Shown here in pieces: positions 23,901-42,984 of a stretch of DNA of 64,000 nucleotides; position 1 is the stretch's first letter; each line of letters starts with the position of its first letter. Below the pieces are notes generated by a model. The model was not told the DNA's origin and searched no databases. It saw nothing but the letters and a program-made list of their open reading frames with translations. The stretch is from the NCBI RefSeq assembly GCF_012489685.1, contig NC_080046.1, forward strand, positions 67,347,984 through 67,411,983, written 5' to 3'. The stretch comes from Lotus japonicus (lineage: Eukaryota; Streptophyta; Magnoliopsida; Fabales; Fabaceae). The position numbers and the translations under genes were made by a program.

Positions 23901-26617
23901 GTTTACAACTCAGTCGGTGTCTCCAACTCCAATTTCTAATGTTGCCAGCTCAAGTGAAAGAAATATTTCAAATGAGAGTAATCATAAGACAAGCCGAGTA
24001 GTTCGCTCCCTTTTTAAGGAGACCAACACTTCCCCTATAGAGTCCAGCTTCTCTGCAACTAGAACCAGTTCAATTAGTCAGCTCGGTTCTTCCTCTGAAA
24101 AGTTGGCGGCAGAGAATGAGTTTCTTGTTAATGAATTTGTCCATGAGCATCACCGTAGTTTTGCTGATGGCCTTGATGTATCTGATCACATTCAAAACCG
24201 CATTGAGGTGAGTACGTCTTTATAAAATTGCTACCATGATATTGATGGCTGATTTTAGAGAAGGCTTTAGTTAGTGGCTCTGCTTCAGGCCTTTGATGTT
24301 GACCTGCTGCTCTGTTATCCCTCCAACTACGAAATTTCCCTCCCTCTAAACAAAGAATCTGTCCCTTTGGAGTTATTGTTAAATATACGAAAGCGATATA
24401 TAATCTTAAATTTGTGGACTGCTGATGACCTATATTATATTTTAATTTATGATTCATTCTCTTTTTATCTTGCAGGGGAATATAATAAAACAGACAATGG
24501 AGAAGGCCTTTTGGGATGGTATCATGGAATCTGTTGAGCAGGATCAGCCCAACTATGACCAGATTATTCAACTCATGGGAGAGGTTAGGGATGAAATTTG
24601 TGAGATGGCTCCGAAAAGCTGGAAGGAGGATATTGTTGCAGCCATTGACTTGGAAATTCTTTCTCAGGTAGTAACTTAATTCTCTGTATGCGACATGTGG
24701 TGGCTATTAGTTGCATCATTGGCATATAGCTAACCATAATTTCTCCTTTTCTGTTATCTTTTGTGTATCTGAAGGTGCTGAGATCTGGTAACCTGGATGT
24801 TGATTGCCTTGGAAAAATTCTTCGGTTTTCACTAGGTTGCTTGCAGAAGCTCTCATCTCCAGCCAATGAGGAGATAATGAAGGCCACACACGAGACATTA
24901 TTCTCCGAGTTGAGTGAAATATGTCAATCTAGAGATGAGTCAAACAAGTCTTGTGTTGTAGCCTTGGTGAAGGGTCTGAAATTTGTCCTGGAACAGATTC
25001 AGGTGTGTTGCACTTTCTATTTGTTTGTTCTCTTTACTTGATTTTTTATCTCCTAAAGTTTACTTGATTAATATGTTATCCTTTTCTCCTTTCATTTGTT
25101 TGTTACCTATGAGGGATGCTTCTTTGGTAACATTAACTTGCCACTGCTTTCAAATGTTGTTTTTTGGCGTATTTCATTGAAATGTCTTGGGATGTGCTAT
25201 GATTGACTGTCCATTTAAATAGATTCAAACTTCCAATCAATTTGCTTGATTTGTACTTTGTTGTAGAGTACAAAACCTAACTTCACATAAAACAGGCCAT
25301 GTTCTCTTTATCTTCCTGTAGACTTTATTTTGAGTAAATTTGCACCAGCATGGATATGTGATAACAAATTTTTGTGACAGATTCTTAAGAAAGAGATAAG
25401 CAAAGCACGCATAAGATTAATGGAGCCTTTGATTAAGGGACCTGCTGGTCTGGACTACCTCAGGAATGTCTTTGCTAACAAATATGGATCTCCGTCTGAT
25501 GCCAGTACCTCTCTGCCGTCAACAGTGAGGTGGCTATCATCTATTTGGAATTGCAAAGATCAGGAATGGGAAGAACATGTGAATTTCTCCTCAGCATTGG
25601 CTGACAATTCATTCCAAGAATGGCTTCCTTCAACTACTCTCAGAACTGGGGGAAATATTATGCTCAAAACTGCTGGCAGTCCAATGGCAGTTTCTCCTGA
25701 TGGTGCAAGTACTAAAGGTTCTACATTTGAGAAACTAGCTTTCTTATTTTGTTCATTTTCAGTTTGCTTCAAAAAAGAAGTTTGCGCTGTTCACATTTTA
25801 ATACTAGTTTGTATGTTTTTTTATCAGGTAATCAGCAGACAGAATGCAAAGGAGAACAAGTTGATCTAGTTGTGAGGCTTGGTTTGCTAAAACTAGTAAG
25901 TGGAATAACTGGCCTGAAACAAGATGATCTACCAGAAACTTTATCTCTTAATTTCTCCAGGCTGAGATCTGTTCAGGCTCAGGTTCAAAAGATTATTGTG
26001 ATTTCTACGAGGTAAATGAATTGCATAATATTTGTGTCTTGAAGTTGTCACACTGAACTGAGTTTTTTCAATTGATTGTTATTTTGTGTGTATTTATGTA
26101 TATTTTACTATATTATCTTTATTTTGGGAATTGCAGCATTCTTATATGCCGCCAGATTCTTCTGAGTGAAAAGGCGGTAGCTACACCTGCAGATTTGGAA
26201 AACGTAGTGTCCAAGTGTGCTGAACAACTGTTAGATCTCTTAGACCGTGTTGAAGATGCTAATATTCAGGATATTGTGGAAGTGATTTGCAATTTGCCCA
26301 CAGTTGATGGTGAAGAAGATGCAGGAAAAGTTCAGTCAAGAAAGGAAGTTGCTGCAAGGATGATAGGGAAGAGTTTACAAGCTGGGGATGTTGTGTTTGA
26401 GAGGGTGTTCAGTGCTGTCTATTCAGCTATGCGAGGAGTTGTGCTTGGGGGAAGTGGGACCCGTGGGAGGAAATTAGCAGAAATGGCTCTGGTGAAAGTT
26501 GGAGGTGGTGTTCTGACTGAAAAGGTAGTGGAAGCTGCTGGTATTTTGATTGTGGCTGCCACTATATCAGTCAATGTTCATGAGCCATGGTATAAATATT
26601 TGACTGATAACATGTGA
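20988..26617 (+). CDS. T-complex protein 11-like protein
   Basis: Eleven exons join in frame to 1,180 residues: 20988-21188, 21558-21688, 21818-22262, 22360-22475, 22749-23532, 23764-24207, 24476-24667, 24775-25002, 25381-25717, 25828-26011 and 26137-26617. The N-terminal 260 residues are charged and helix-rich (many RRxA and ExKR runs), consistent with a coiled coil. The Tcp11-type region follows, marked by [13 protein letters not shown] near residue 299, [21 protein letters not shown] and [15 protein letters not shown]. Plants have long Tcp11-domain proteins of about 1,100-1,200 residues whose biochemical role is poorly defined; mammalian TCP11 acts in sperm function. All junctions are GT-AG and the phases close. 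It converges on the RECQ4 gene, with stops 890 bp apart. Confidence 0.92.
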
Positions 26618-27507
26618 ATATAATTTGGTAAAGTACATCTGTACATGAAGAATAATGCACACGTTTGTACATAGGAGTTAGTGTGTGAAGTCGTCAGCTG
26701 TTTTATCTTAGGTTTGTTGTAGAATTCTTTTGATGTCACGAACAACCATGTATATAGCTATCTGAACTTTAAGATTTAAATTGCTAGTATATATAATTTG
26801 TGATTTATTTTTCGTTCTGATCTTTGTTGTGTTTCCTGAAAATAAAACTACCAAATAAATTATTAGCAACCAACAACCAATGATCAATTTTCTAAATACT
26901 ATCTTAAATTAAGAGTCGCTTCAATCACTGCTGGATATTGCAGTACTTGTTAACAAGTCATATTTTAGTATTTCACAGAGCATCCATAAAACTCTGTAAC
27001 TGCAGCTGCCTCACGACAAGTTGAAGGGATTCATATCCTAATTTCACGCTTTGACTATTTGTATTTTCAGTGTTTATTTAGCTAAAGTAACTGAAAATTG
27101 GATTTTGATGTAAGTTTTCCCGTGAATAGAACTTTGATCAGCCCTCTATCACTTACGGTTATCGGCTATAGAGATACATGGCTATAGAGAGATACATTGT
27201 TGTTTAATAAGACAAAAATTATAATCGTACTTAACTAAATTTCATCTATTTACAAGGAAAGCAGCCAAAGTTTTTATTTACCAAATTGAACTTGTACTTG
27301 TTAGCCAGCACTATTCAATTAATAATATCAGAATAAATTAGACAACAAATCCTGCTAGTTCACTGCCATTACACTCAGTTATGCAGTTTTATTTCGTTGA
27401 TCTGCATTTATTGATCATCTTTGCCTGCTGTAGTGGAATTAAACTTCGTTCCCAAAACTATAATTACTTGAAGGTGGATCCACCAAAAGCCCTATAACAT
27501 AACAATT
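26618..27507. other. Spacer between two convergent genes
   Basis: It holds the 3' untranslated regions of the T-complex-11-like gene (plus) and the RECQ4 gene (minus). Nothing else is recognised. Confidence 0.6.
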
Positions 27508-34752
<7,245 letters not shown>

Positions 34753-34999
34753 TTGAGCAGTGATGAGATGAATGAAACAATGAAACAATCGGAAGAAGGA
34801 GCAGCAATGGAAAAATGAAACCCTAGAAAATGGAAATGGAAAAGTGAGGGAACAAAATGAGAATAAGGTAGGAAGAGAAACTGAAGCAAAAGCAAACCCA
34901 GTAACTGAAATATGAAGAGAAGAGAAGAGGGAGAGGAAGTGGCGGTCGGAGATCAGAGATCAGAGATCAGCGAAGAGGTGCGTTCGTTCTCTTTCGAAT

Positions 35000-35006
35000 G
35001 GCGGGA
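35000..35006 (+). promoter_or_regulatory. Possible E2F site upstream of RECQ4A
   Basis: GGCGGGA followed by TTTTT lies about 250 bp upstream of the RECQ4A start codon. This fits the E2F consensus (TTTCCCGCC read on the other strand, with one mismatch), which is common in promoters of DNA replication and repair genes. It is a motif match only. Confidence 0.3.
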
Positions 35007-35051
35007 TTTTTCATTTCATCATTTCTCTTCAAAACTTAAAATTGCTACCGG

Positions 35052-35227
35052 TTTTCGGATTTTCAAGTTCCGAATTATTTCGGAATCTTAGATTCCGAAA
35101 TTAATTCGTGATTTTTAGTTCAAAATACATCTAACACTACACTTTTGAGTAAAAAACCACACTTTTGAGTAAAAAAGTGCTTCGGAAACCTTATTTCCGA
35201 AATATTTCGGAAACTGAGTTTCCGTAA
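35052..35227. repeat. Cluster of TTCCGAA palindromic motifs upstream of RECQ4A
   Basis: At least eight TTCCGAA/TTCGGAA-type motifs are packed into 175 bp, several arranged as palindromes (TTCCGAATTATTTCGGAA, TTTCCGAAATATTTCGGAAA). An 18-bp direct repeat of ACACTTTTGAGTAAAAAA sits in the middle. The pattern resembles the subterminal TTCCGTA arrays of the MULE 1.3 kb downstream, so this may be a remnant of a related element. Confidence 0.5.
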
Positions 35228-35529
35228 GTGGGGTGACATTTCTAATGGTTGGGGTGCCAAATCTAATGATCGCACAATTCCTATGTTTACTCTTTAATTT
35301 CTAAACCAATATCAAGTCGCTGTTTTAATTTTCTTTACGTTTATTTTTTTATGGTGACCTCTTTACGTTTATTAAAAGATCCATTTTAAAACAATAAAAT
35401 TTTCTTAATATTTTTTTAGTAATAATTTTTTTTTTATAAATGAAAATTCAAACACTTCCAAAATAGTGTTATAAATATTTTTCTTAGGTTTTGATTCAAT
35501 CCGTTCCTTGACTAAAGCCCCTTCCAAGC

Positions 35530-36010
35530 TTAACGGTGGATTCCAGGTCCAATTCAGGTTCAACTGCCCTTCCAACTCAAGTCTGCTACTGTGCGGTTTG
35601 CCTTTTTACAGTCTCTAGGTACCCAAGTGAACCAATAAGCCTCAAATGCTTGTAACATGTTTATGATATCACATACTAGATTTCTAATCACACCATCTCC
35701 TTTGCCCCTTGCATGCTTAAATAACCTCTAATGAATCAAATTCAAATATCACCTTGGTGCAACCTAGAATTGCAACAAACGTCACAACATCCCTTAACAT
35801 TAGAGCTTCAATTGTCAAGAGGAGATCGCTCAAAGAAATGTCGAGTCTACCCTACCAACAAATAAGCTTTCTCGTCTTTAGTTACTATACTCCCATTAGC
35901 TTTCAAATTATGTCCCAAAAAAGTAGTGTCAATGTTGCATTTTACATAACCCACCGGGGGCCTTCTCCATATGAGTCATGGCCGTGCTCCTTACAACATT
36001 TGTGGTCTGC
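35530..36010 (-). pseudogene. Degenerate LINE RNase H domain
   Basis: Minus-strand frames with several stops and shifts resemble the RNase H domain at the end of plant LINE ORF2: GYVKCNIDTTF, then EALMLRDVV, AILGCTKVIFEFDS and, in another frame, AYWFTWVPRDC. Order and spacing match the family. No reverse transcriptase is attached, so it is a decayed fragment. Confidence 0.65.
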
Positions 36011-36352
36011 TGATCAATACCACTAAGCTACTAGACATGGTAAAGTATATTTACCCATTGGATGAACCCACTTAATCCGATATACAACAAACAAAGAATA
36101 AAGTGAGTGAGTGAATCCACCTACCCGATTGGGGGCTTGGCGGGAAAGGTAGCTTATTTGGTGAACTAAGGAAAATGAAGGAATTCGCAGAGTGACGGCC
36201 AGAGTTCAAACTTGAGCGAAAAAACTAATTTATTAACAATTAACAAATAACATTTACATATAAAAAAATCCGATTGGGGCTTATCTAAAAAAAAAAAACC
36301 TACCCGATTGGGCTGATAGGTCCAAGTCACTCTTCACCTACTATACTAACCC

Positions 36353-36505
36353 GAGTAATGATATATACACACACCTCATTCTTTAAACACTTCATTTCCA
36401 CCTCTTTTTATTACTATCTCTCTTCTCTTATTATCTATCACATCTCATACTTTCTCTCTCTTACTTTTCTTTTTCTTCTTATCTCTCTCTTCCTCCCCCT
36501 CTTTC
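36353..36505. mobile_element. Left part of a MITE split by the MULE
   Basis: From GAGTAAT at 36353 the sequence follows the intact MITE at 17943 closely (same CACACCTC end, same pyrimidine-rich interior) and stops exactly at the MULE. Its last nine bases, CCCTCTTTC (36497-36505), are repeated at 43576-43584 on the far side of the MULE. Confidence 0.88.
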
Positions 36506-36550
36506 GGGAGTTGGGTTTGGGGCCCCCCCTATGGGGCTCCGCGCCCCACT
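36506..36550. repeat. MULE left terminal inverted repeat
   Basis: Begins GGGAGTTGGGTTTGGGG, runs through seven C and CTCCGCGCCCCAC. It matches the reverse complement of 43531-43575 apart from about two substitutions and one C in the C-run. Confidence 0.92.
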
Positions 36551-36564
36551 TAAAGTGGGGAAAT

Positions 36565-37103
36565 TACGGAAAAACCCCCTTTACAATAATACGGAATATT
36601 AAATTTCGTATTCAATACGGCATATAAAGTTCCGTATTATATTACTATGTAATCGACAGGGGTTTTTTCAAAACCCATTTCAGCGCTCCAAACCATTCCC
36701 AACCCTTGCTCTGCAATCTTCGAGACCGACGCTCTCCTTGCTTCAATCATCATCTGGACAGGGTACCATCGTCTCCATCATCAACCCCATTCTCCCCATT
36801 CATTGCATTGAACCTAGAGGTAAGTAAGTTTGGATTTCAACTTGAAATCACCATTTAACTTGAAATTATGGAATCTTTCAACCCTAGGATAGTCGATTTA
36901 TGCTTAAGTAGATGTTAGGTTGGCTGAAATTGTATAAATTGGTCTTTGGGGCGAGTTCCAATCATGCAATGTCGTTAATGGAGTTCTGGTTCGATACGGA
37001 ACATAATATTCCGTATTCAATATGAAACTTAATGTTCCGTATTGGATATGAAACTTAATGTTCCGTATTGGATATGAAACTTAATGTTCCGTATTTGGTG
37101 TCT
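36565..37103. repeat. MULE left subterminal array of TTCCGTA-like motifs
   Basis: TACGGAA, TTCCGTA and one-mismatch variants recur at 36565-36641 and 36994-37103. The second group includes a 26-bp unit (TATGAAACTTAATGTTCCGT plus six bases) repeated three times in tandem at 37021-37098. The same motif recurs inside the other end. Confidence 0.85.
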
Positions 37104-37349
37104 GTTTAGAGTTATAAACTTAATTTATAAAATGTTTTTATAAAACTTAATATAATTAGCTTAGTTTATTTATAAAACCTAATCTAATTAGCTTAGTTAA
37201 TTTATAAAATGTTTTTAATTTAGTTATAAACATCGTGAATTATTTAGTGATTTTATTTAGAGATTTAATTGAGAAATTTAGTAATTGAGCGAGTATAATT
37301 TATTCAGTGAATTTATTTAGAAAATGTTTGCTCTGAATATATAGTGAGA

Positions 37350-39594
37350 ATGAAGAACAGAAAGAGGTTTCGAGCTAGTGAGGATGCGGGGCCTACAGAG
37401 GATAGACACGGGCGATTACATGCTTCTAGCCGGCGCGGCGATCATGCTGCGACCTCTCACGCTGTTGAGGCTTCAGCTCCAGCTCCAGTTGATTCTATGC
37501 AGTCGCCCATGGTAGAGGCTTCAGCTCCAGCTCCAGTTGAGCCTACTGATCGAGTTCCTACTCCGCCGTCTCCCATGGTTGAGGTACCTCGCCCTGAGTC
37601 ACCAGGCGAGGAGTCATCAGGCGAGTCGTCATCCGGCGATGAGTCATCCGGCGATGAGTCATCCGACGAGGAGTCATCCGGCGAGGAGGGGTCATATGAC
37701 GAGGATAGTATTCCTCCTCCTGATGTTGATGCTGATGTCGTGCCAGAGGCACAGGGTGGCGAGGAGGACCTGATCCAGAGGTTGCCGCCGTTTCCGGGGG
37801 GGCCTGTTGATCTGTCGCTTCTCACGCATTATGCTGATCACAAGGCTCCCTGGACGTGGCATGCACTCCTACGCACAGACGAGCGGTATGTGGACCGTCG
37901 ACACTTGAGGGTGGCCACAGCTGGGGGGAAGGTTTGGAACCTTGCTTGTGATGGTGATTCAGACAGTCACAGGAGGGTTCGAGAGTTGATTGAGCAGACG
38001 GGTCTTCATCAGCTACCCTGGTGCAGCTACTCGGAGACAGATGCAGGCCTCATTTTGGCCCTTGTGGAGCGATGGCATGAGGAGACTAGTAGCTTCCACA
38101 TGCCGTTTGGGGAGATGACCATCACCCTGGACGACGTGTCGGCTCTTCTCCATCTCCCAATGGGGTCGAGGTTCTATACGCCTGGGAGGGGGGAGAGGGA
38201 CGAGTGTGCAGCGCTATGTGCTGAGTTGATGGGAGGATCTGTTGCTCGTTATCATGCTGAGTTTGATAAGAACAGGAGCCAGACTATTCGCTTTGGGGTC
38301 TTGCAGACCCTGTATGATGCTGCGTTGGAGGGTATGTCTTAATTATTACTTGATTAAATAGTATCTATTATTATTGTATTGTTATTAACTGTTAACTGAA
38401 TTCATTTCATTGTAGAGCACCGATATGAGGACGCTGCACGGATTTGGCTGGTGAACCAGCTAGGCGCGACGCTCTTTGCTAGCAAGAGCGGTGGATACCA
38501 CACGACCGTCTACTGGATAGGTATGTTGCAGGATCTCGGTCGAGTGTCCGAGTACGCGTGGGGCGCAATTGCGCTCGCTACGTTGTACGACCAGCTTGAT
38601 CGAGCGTCCAGGAGGGGGACGGCCCAGATGGGAGGTTTCAGCTCACTCTTGCTAGGATGGGCCTACGAGTACCTTTCTGATCGCGTCATTATCCGGAGGG
38701 CGGATCCGGAGTACTCACAGGACCAGCCTAGGGCGCGGCGGTGGGTTATGTCCCGGGTCGGGCATGCAGGCCTCGATGAGAGGCGAGTCATGCTCGATGA
38801 GCTGACGGTGGATGACATTATATGGACCCCATTTGAGGACCATCGGGCTCATCGACCACGGGATCAGAGGGCCATGTATTCTGGCTACATCCGGACGCCA
38901 TTTGGCCGTGTTGTTCGACGACATCTACCAGAGAGGGTTCTGCGCCAGTTTGGCTACATCCAGGATGTCCCTCGACACCCCTCCGAGATCCAGACGACTG
39001 GGTCCCTTGCTGAGACCGCAGATGCTGCCTATGCTGATTTTGTGCCGCACCTGCGCCCTCAGGGGATCCCTGTTACTCATTCGGGAGAGGCTGTGGAGGA
39101 GTACATGAGGTGGTATGGCGGTGTGTCCCATCGGTTCATCATCCCTGATGATAGGAGGGAGGAGTTCAGTGCTGTGGTAAGTTTGAATTTTATTTTTCAT
39201 GCAATTGTGATTTTTTGTTCATGATATTTTATTTGTACACTCACATTTATGTACATTATTTTTGCAGACGGTTGTGCGTCGGGTCGTGGACTTGTTGGAG
39301 CAGTCACTGGAGGTGCCAGATGCTCTTGCAGTTGGCACGCATGCCCGATCCCTCACTGAGAGGGCGCTGGATCTTATTAGATCCAGCGCATTCATCGGTA
39401 CCCAGGGAGTAGCCTTTGCTGCTGTCCGAGGAGCTGGAGCTGCAGGAGGCAGAGGTCGTGGAGGTAGAGCGCGTGGAGGCAGAGCCCGTGGAGGCAGAGC
39501 CCGTGGAGAGGGTGCACCTGCAGAGGGCGCTCGTGGAGGCAGAGCTCGTGGACCTAGAGGTCGGAGGGGTGGCGGTAGGGGTCGGGGCGAGTGA
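37350..39594 (+). CDS. MULE-borne plant mobile domain (PMD) protein
   Basis: Three exons (37350-38331, 38416-39176, 39268-39594) join in frame to 689 residues. The PMD core (Pfam calls it aminotransferase-like, plant mobile domain) covers most of the centre: TGLHQLPWCSYS, LALVERWHEETSSFHMPFGE, TLDDVSALLHLPMG, then LGWAYEYLSDR. Before it lies an acidic repeat of SSGDE and SSGEE units (about residues 83-120). After it comes a C-terminal tail of repeated RGGRA units, typical of RNA-binding or methylated RGG regions. Host PMD proteins such as MAIN and MAIL1 act with a PP7-like phosphatase in genome stability and silencing. In this element the gene sits opposite the transposase. ATG 37350 is used because the frame upstream opens only with GTG. 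No catalytic function is assigned. Confidence 0.85.
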
Positions 39595-39869
39595 CTGTAT
39601 ATTTGTATATATTTTTTTGTGTACTTTTATATTATGACATGTGACGACATTGTATGGACTCTTTTTATATTTAGACTCTTATAATGAAAAATAACCTGTA
39701 TAACTACACCGTGAATAATGAAAGGCAAGATAAGTAACATAAGGCCCATCAATATACCAATGACCATCAAATTACTATTATTAAAAGCAGCAATGAACAA
39801 CATAAGGGCAAGGCCCATCAGATTAATATTACAGAGCGTTTACAAATGAATATTACACAAAGTGTGGTG
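39595..39869. other. MULE central spacer between convergent genes
   Basis: It holds the 3' ends of the two MULE transcripts. AT-rich, nothing else recognised. Confidence 0.6.
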
Positions 39870-42800
39870 TCAGTCTGTGGTGATGTCTACATAGCTTTGG
39901 TGACTAAGAGGAACACCAAAAGTAACAAACCAAGCTTCTAATTCTGATGTGAACCTGTGTAAACGTGTAACATATGGGACGCACCAGCTTACTGATATAG
40001 GATCAACATACCGTTCCCACTGGAGAGCAATTGGCGGCATAGAATGTCCAGGAGTTAGATGGAGCTACATTATAGAGAATAACAATAAAATTAGATAACT
40101 TACAAATACAACAAATTAATTCACAAACTGGATATTAGTATACGCAATAAAAAAATACCTGTACAAAGTGATTTATCACATGACCAACAGCTATAACACG
40201 ATGTACAGGAGGTGGACCTTCTCCTCTTAGTGGAAGGTATGACCAACAACCCTGAGAAGAGATGGATATGAAAACCACTTGGAACCTGGTTGCTACAAGG
40301 TATCCCATCTCTGGCAGTTGCATCCATTTATCCTCGGTAGCCGGATGACCAGGAAGAAGAGTGAGTCGAGAATGTAAGGCATTAACCACATGTCTGGACC
40401 ACATTTCATCATACAATCCTCTGTGTCGTTCAAGTTCGTCTATCAACGCTTCCCTAACACATGGCCAACCTTCCTCACCTGATGGTAGTCCCAGTAATGC
40501 AGCAATGGCTCTATAGCCACAGTTACCATCGTCCTCAACATTCTGAACTGTGTGTATATATGGGTGGAAAAAGGATGGAAAATGACCCATGAAATAGCTT
40601 GTATCAGACTTCTTCACACGCTTCTTCTTCTTTGGTGGTTGCGAAGCCTTCTTTGCCTCTTTGATCTCCCTATCAACATGCTCAAAACCTGAAGGATCAC
40701 GAGTCAAGGATCCTATTGCTTTAACCTTGGGTGGTTTTCTTTCGTTCGCCTTAAGAGTGCGCTTGGACCTTATCTGAACCTCAGGAGTACAAAGTGAACT
40801 GCTTTCAGGACAATAGATAGCTTGAAGCTTCCTCCTTACCATACTCTGCCCTCCAGTATCCAAAGAACTGAAATAATGTGTCAATGCCTCAACTTCTGGT
40901 TGCATATCTCCATGGTTCATGCCGCAAATATGGTTGCTGATAGTATCTGCAACAGGTTCAGGTACATGCTCCCAACTCAGTCTCTTCCAGAATGGATGAA
41001 TTGACTCATATGGAATTCTTTCATAACCTGCAAGTTCACAAAAGTGTCACTTTCAATAACAAATAGAATTAATTGACAAGAGAGTGGTTGACCGGTGACC
41101 TGCAAGTTCACAACCGCAAGGTAGTCCATGAGTCTCTCTCAACAAGCAATCGCATCCGCCGTAGGACTTCATTCTTATATGTTCATCGTCGATGAGCTGC
41201 AGGCATTTGTTTGACACAAATCCTCTAATATTTGTGTAAAATGGGAACATGAAAATGTGATCAATTCTGTGAATACTGCGCTCAAACGATGCTAATATTT
41301 CAGTATGTCGATTACATGTCAAACTATGCGACGCATCCCAAGAAGTGGCTAGGTCACCCTTGCAATCCCGCAACATCTTCTTCAAACTGGCATGTGCACC
41401 CTCAGCCCTGCAAACAACAAACAGATATCTTATTAACTCTCCAATGTAAACAATCTATCAAATGAAAAACATATAACAAGGCATAAATTAAGCTCATATA
41501 ATTTTTGTACCTGTTACTTGTTGTTGTTCCAAAGTGCATCACATGATTTGTCCATGCCTTGGCAAATTTTTCCTTGTGGACCAACCATGTAGTAGAACAA
41601 TAGGAGGTAAAGTTGCTGTATTTGTCCTTGCACATATTAAACAATTGCATCCATTGAACTTCAAATTCTTCAACTGTTGCAGCATCCACCACCTCTCCCC
41701 ACTTCCCCATAACCAATTCAGCAAAATCATCTGTACCAACATAGAGTTTGCACTTTGCCAAAACACACTTGTTGATGTGCCACAAGCATAATAAATGGCT
41801 GGTGTTGGGAAGGCTTTGCTTAGCAGCACTCAATAAGGCAAGATCCCTGTCAGTAACAATCACCTTAGGCAACATGGCTTGATCAGCTAATAGAGACTTC
41901 ATACACTCCAGTGCCCAAACGTAGTCATCTGTGCCCTCATTAACAATGTAGCAAAAGGCTATGGAGTATGTCTTATCTGTGGAAGTCAGTCCAACAATCT
42001 CAAGCAATGGAATTTTATATTTGTTTGTCTTGTATGTGCAATCCATAATCACTACATATGGAAATGTGTTGAACAGTTTGATAGCATTTGGATGAGCCCA
42101 AAATACATCCCTAATGACTTCCGATCCAGGCTCATGTCTTTCAAAGTGGACGTACTTGTCACCGTCCAACTTCTTCAACAAGTGTTGCATTTCTGTCAAT
42201 GACCCGCGGAGGGATTTTCTTAACCTCTTGCAAGCACCATAAATCTGAGATATGGTAGTCAAGTTTAAAGGATTGTTTTCCTTCAAAGTCAACAGCATCT
42301 TTCTCGGTGGAACCCAACTCTTTGACATTTTTTCCACTTGCTCCTTCTCTTCGGAATTTAGACGACCAACAAAATTGTGGCCAAGTAGTGACCTAGCTGG
42401 TTCATGGTTGTGTGTACCTTCCATCACCTTTAGCCGCCAATCTCTATCTATGCCATTTTTCATAGGTCGTCCTTTTAGTCTAAAAGGACATTCTGTCTTT
42501 TGTGTTCTCGTTCCTTCAACAAGGTCAGGGTCTCTGTAGGGAACATACTTACCATGCTTCTCGCACCCCAACATGACATAAGCTTTTCTGCTTCCATTCC
42601 CACCGCTATCTGACTTTGTGATCAACACAACATATCCATTTTCAATCGCAATTCCATGAACCCAATTGATAAGATCATCACGGGTAGGGAAAATCTGTTC
42701 AATGATGCATACCCAACACACAAACAAGGCATAAACAAGGGTGATCAAGACATAATAAGAATTGATATATTACACTTTCAAAACAATGCAAAAATCTGTT

Positions 42801-42984
42801 CAAAGAATACCTGATCAGTTGTAAATAAATGCGAGACATCTATACTTATACACGGGGGTACAAATGCTGGTGGTGGCACCTCTTCAGGTTGAGCATTGTT
42901 CAATCCAACTTCAATCAATTGGGATTCATGAAATAAAAATGATTCTGTCATCCCTGGAAGAGAATACGGAACTTTATTATCCAT
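39870..42984 (-). CDS. MULE transposase (MURA type) fused to an OTU-like cysteine protease domain
   Basis: Five exons (42811-42984, 41511-42694, 41100-41407, 40159-41027, 39870-40064) join in frame to 909 residues. An N-terminal FAR1-like DNA-binding segment has CEKHGKY, TECPFRLKG and EGTHNHEP. The DDE transposase core has YVVIMDCTYKTNKYKIPLL, KVIVTDRDLALLSA, LLCLWHINKC and the glutamate in RAEGAHASLKK. A SWIM-like zinc motif, CDC...HGLPCGCEL, follows. A basic PPKKKKRVKK signal precedes an OTU domain: VEDDGNCGYRAIAALLG carries the aspartate and catalytic cysteine, and VGHVINHFVQ a likely catalytic histidine. OTU proteins remove ubiquitin. The catalytic residues I can identify are present in both parts, so the element may encode its own mobility. 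Confidence 0.88.
41026..41113. repeat. 16-bp direct repeat spanning both splice junctions of a transposase intron
   Basis: ACCTGCAAGTTCACAA occurs at 41026-41041 and 41098-41113. The 72-bp intron 41028-41099 therefore has the same AACTTGCAGGT at its donor and acceptor on the minus strand. Confidence 0.85.

Noticed and set aside
35754..36026. 90-residue plus-strand frame as a gene
   Set aside because: It is antisense to a degenerate LINE RNase H domain and has no recognisable motif of its own.
37344..37349. Start of the PMD protein two codons upstream
   Set aside because: The upstream codon is GTG. The first ATG in frame is at 37350.
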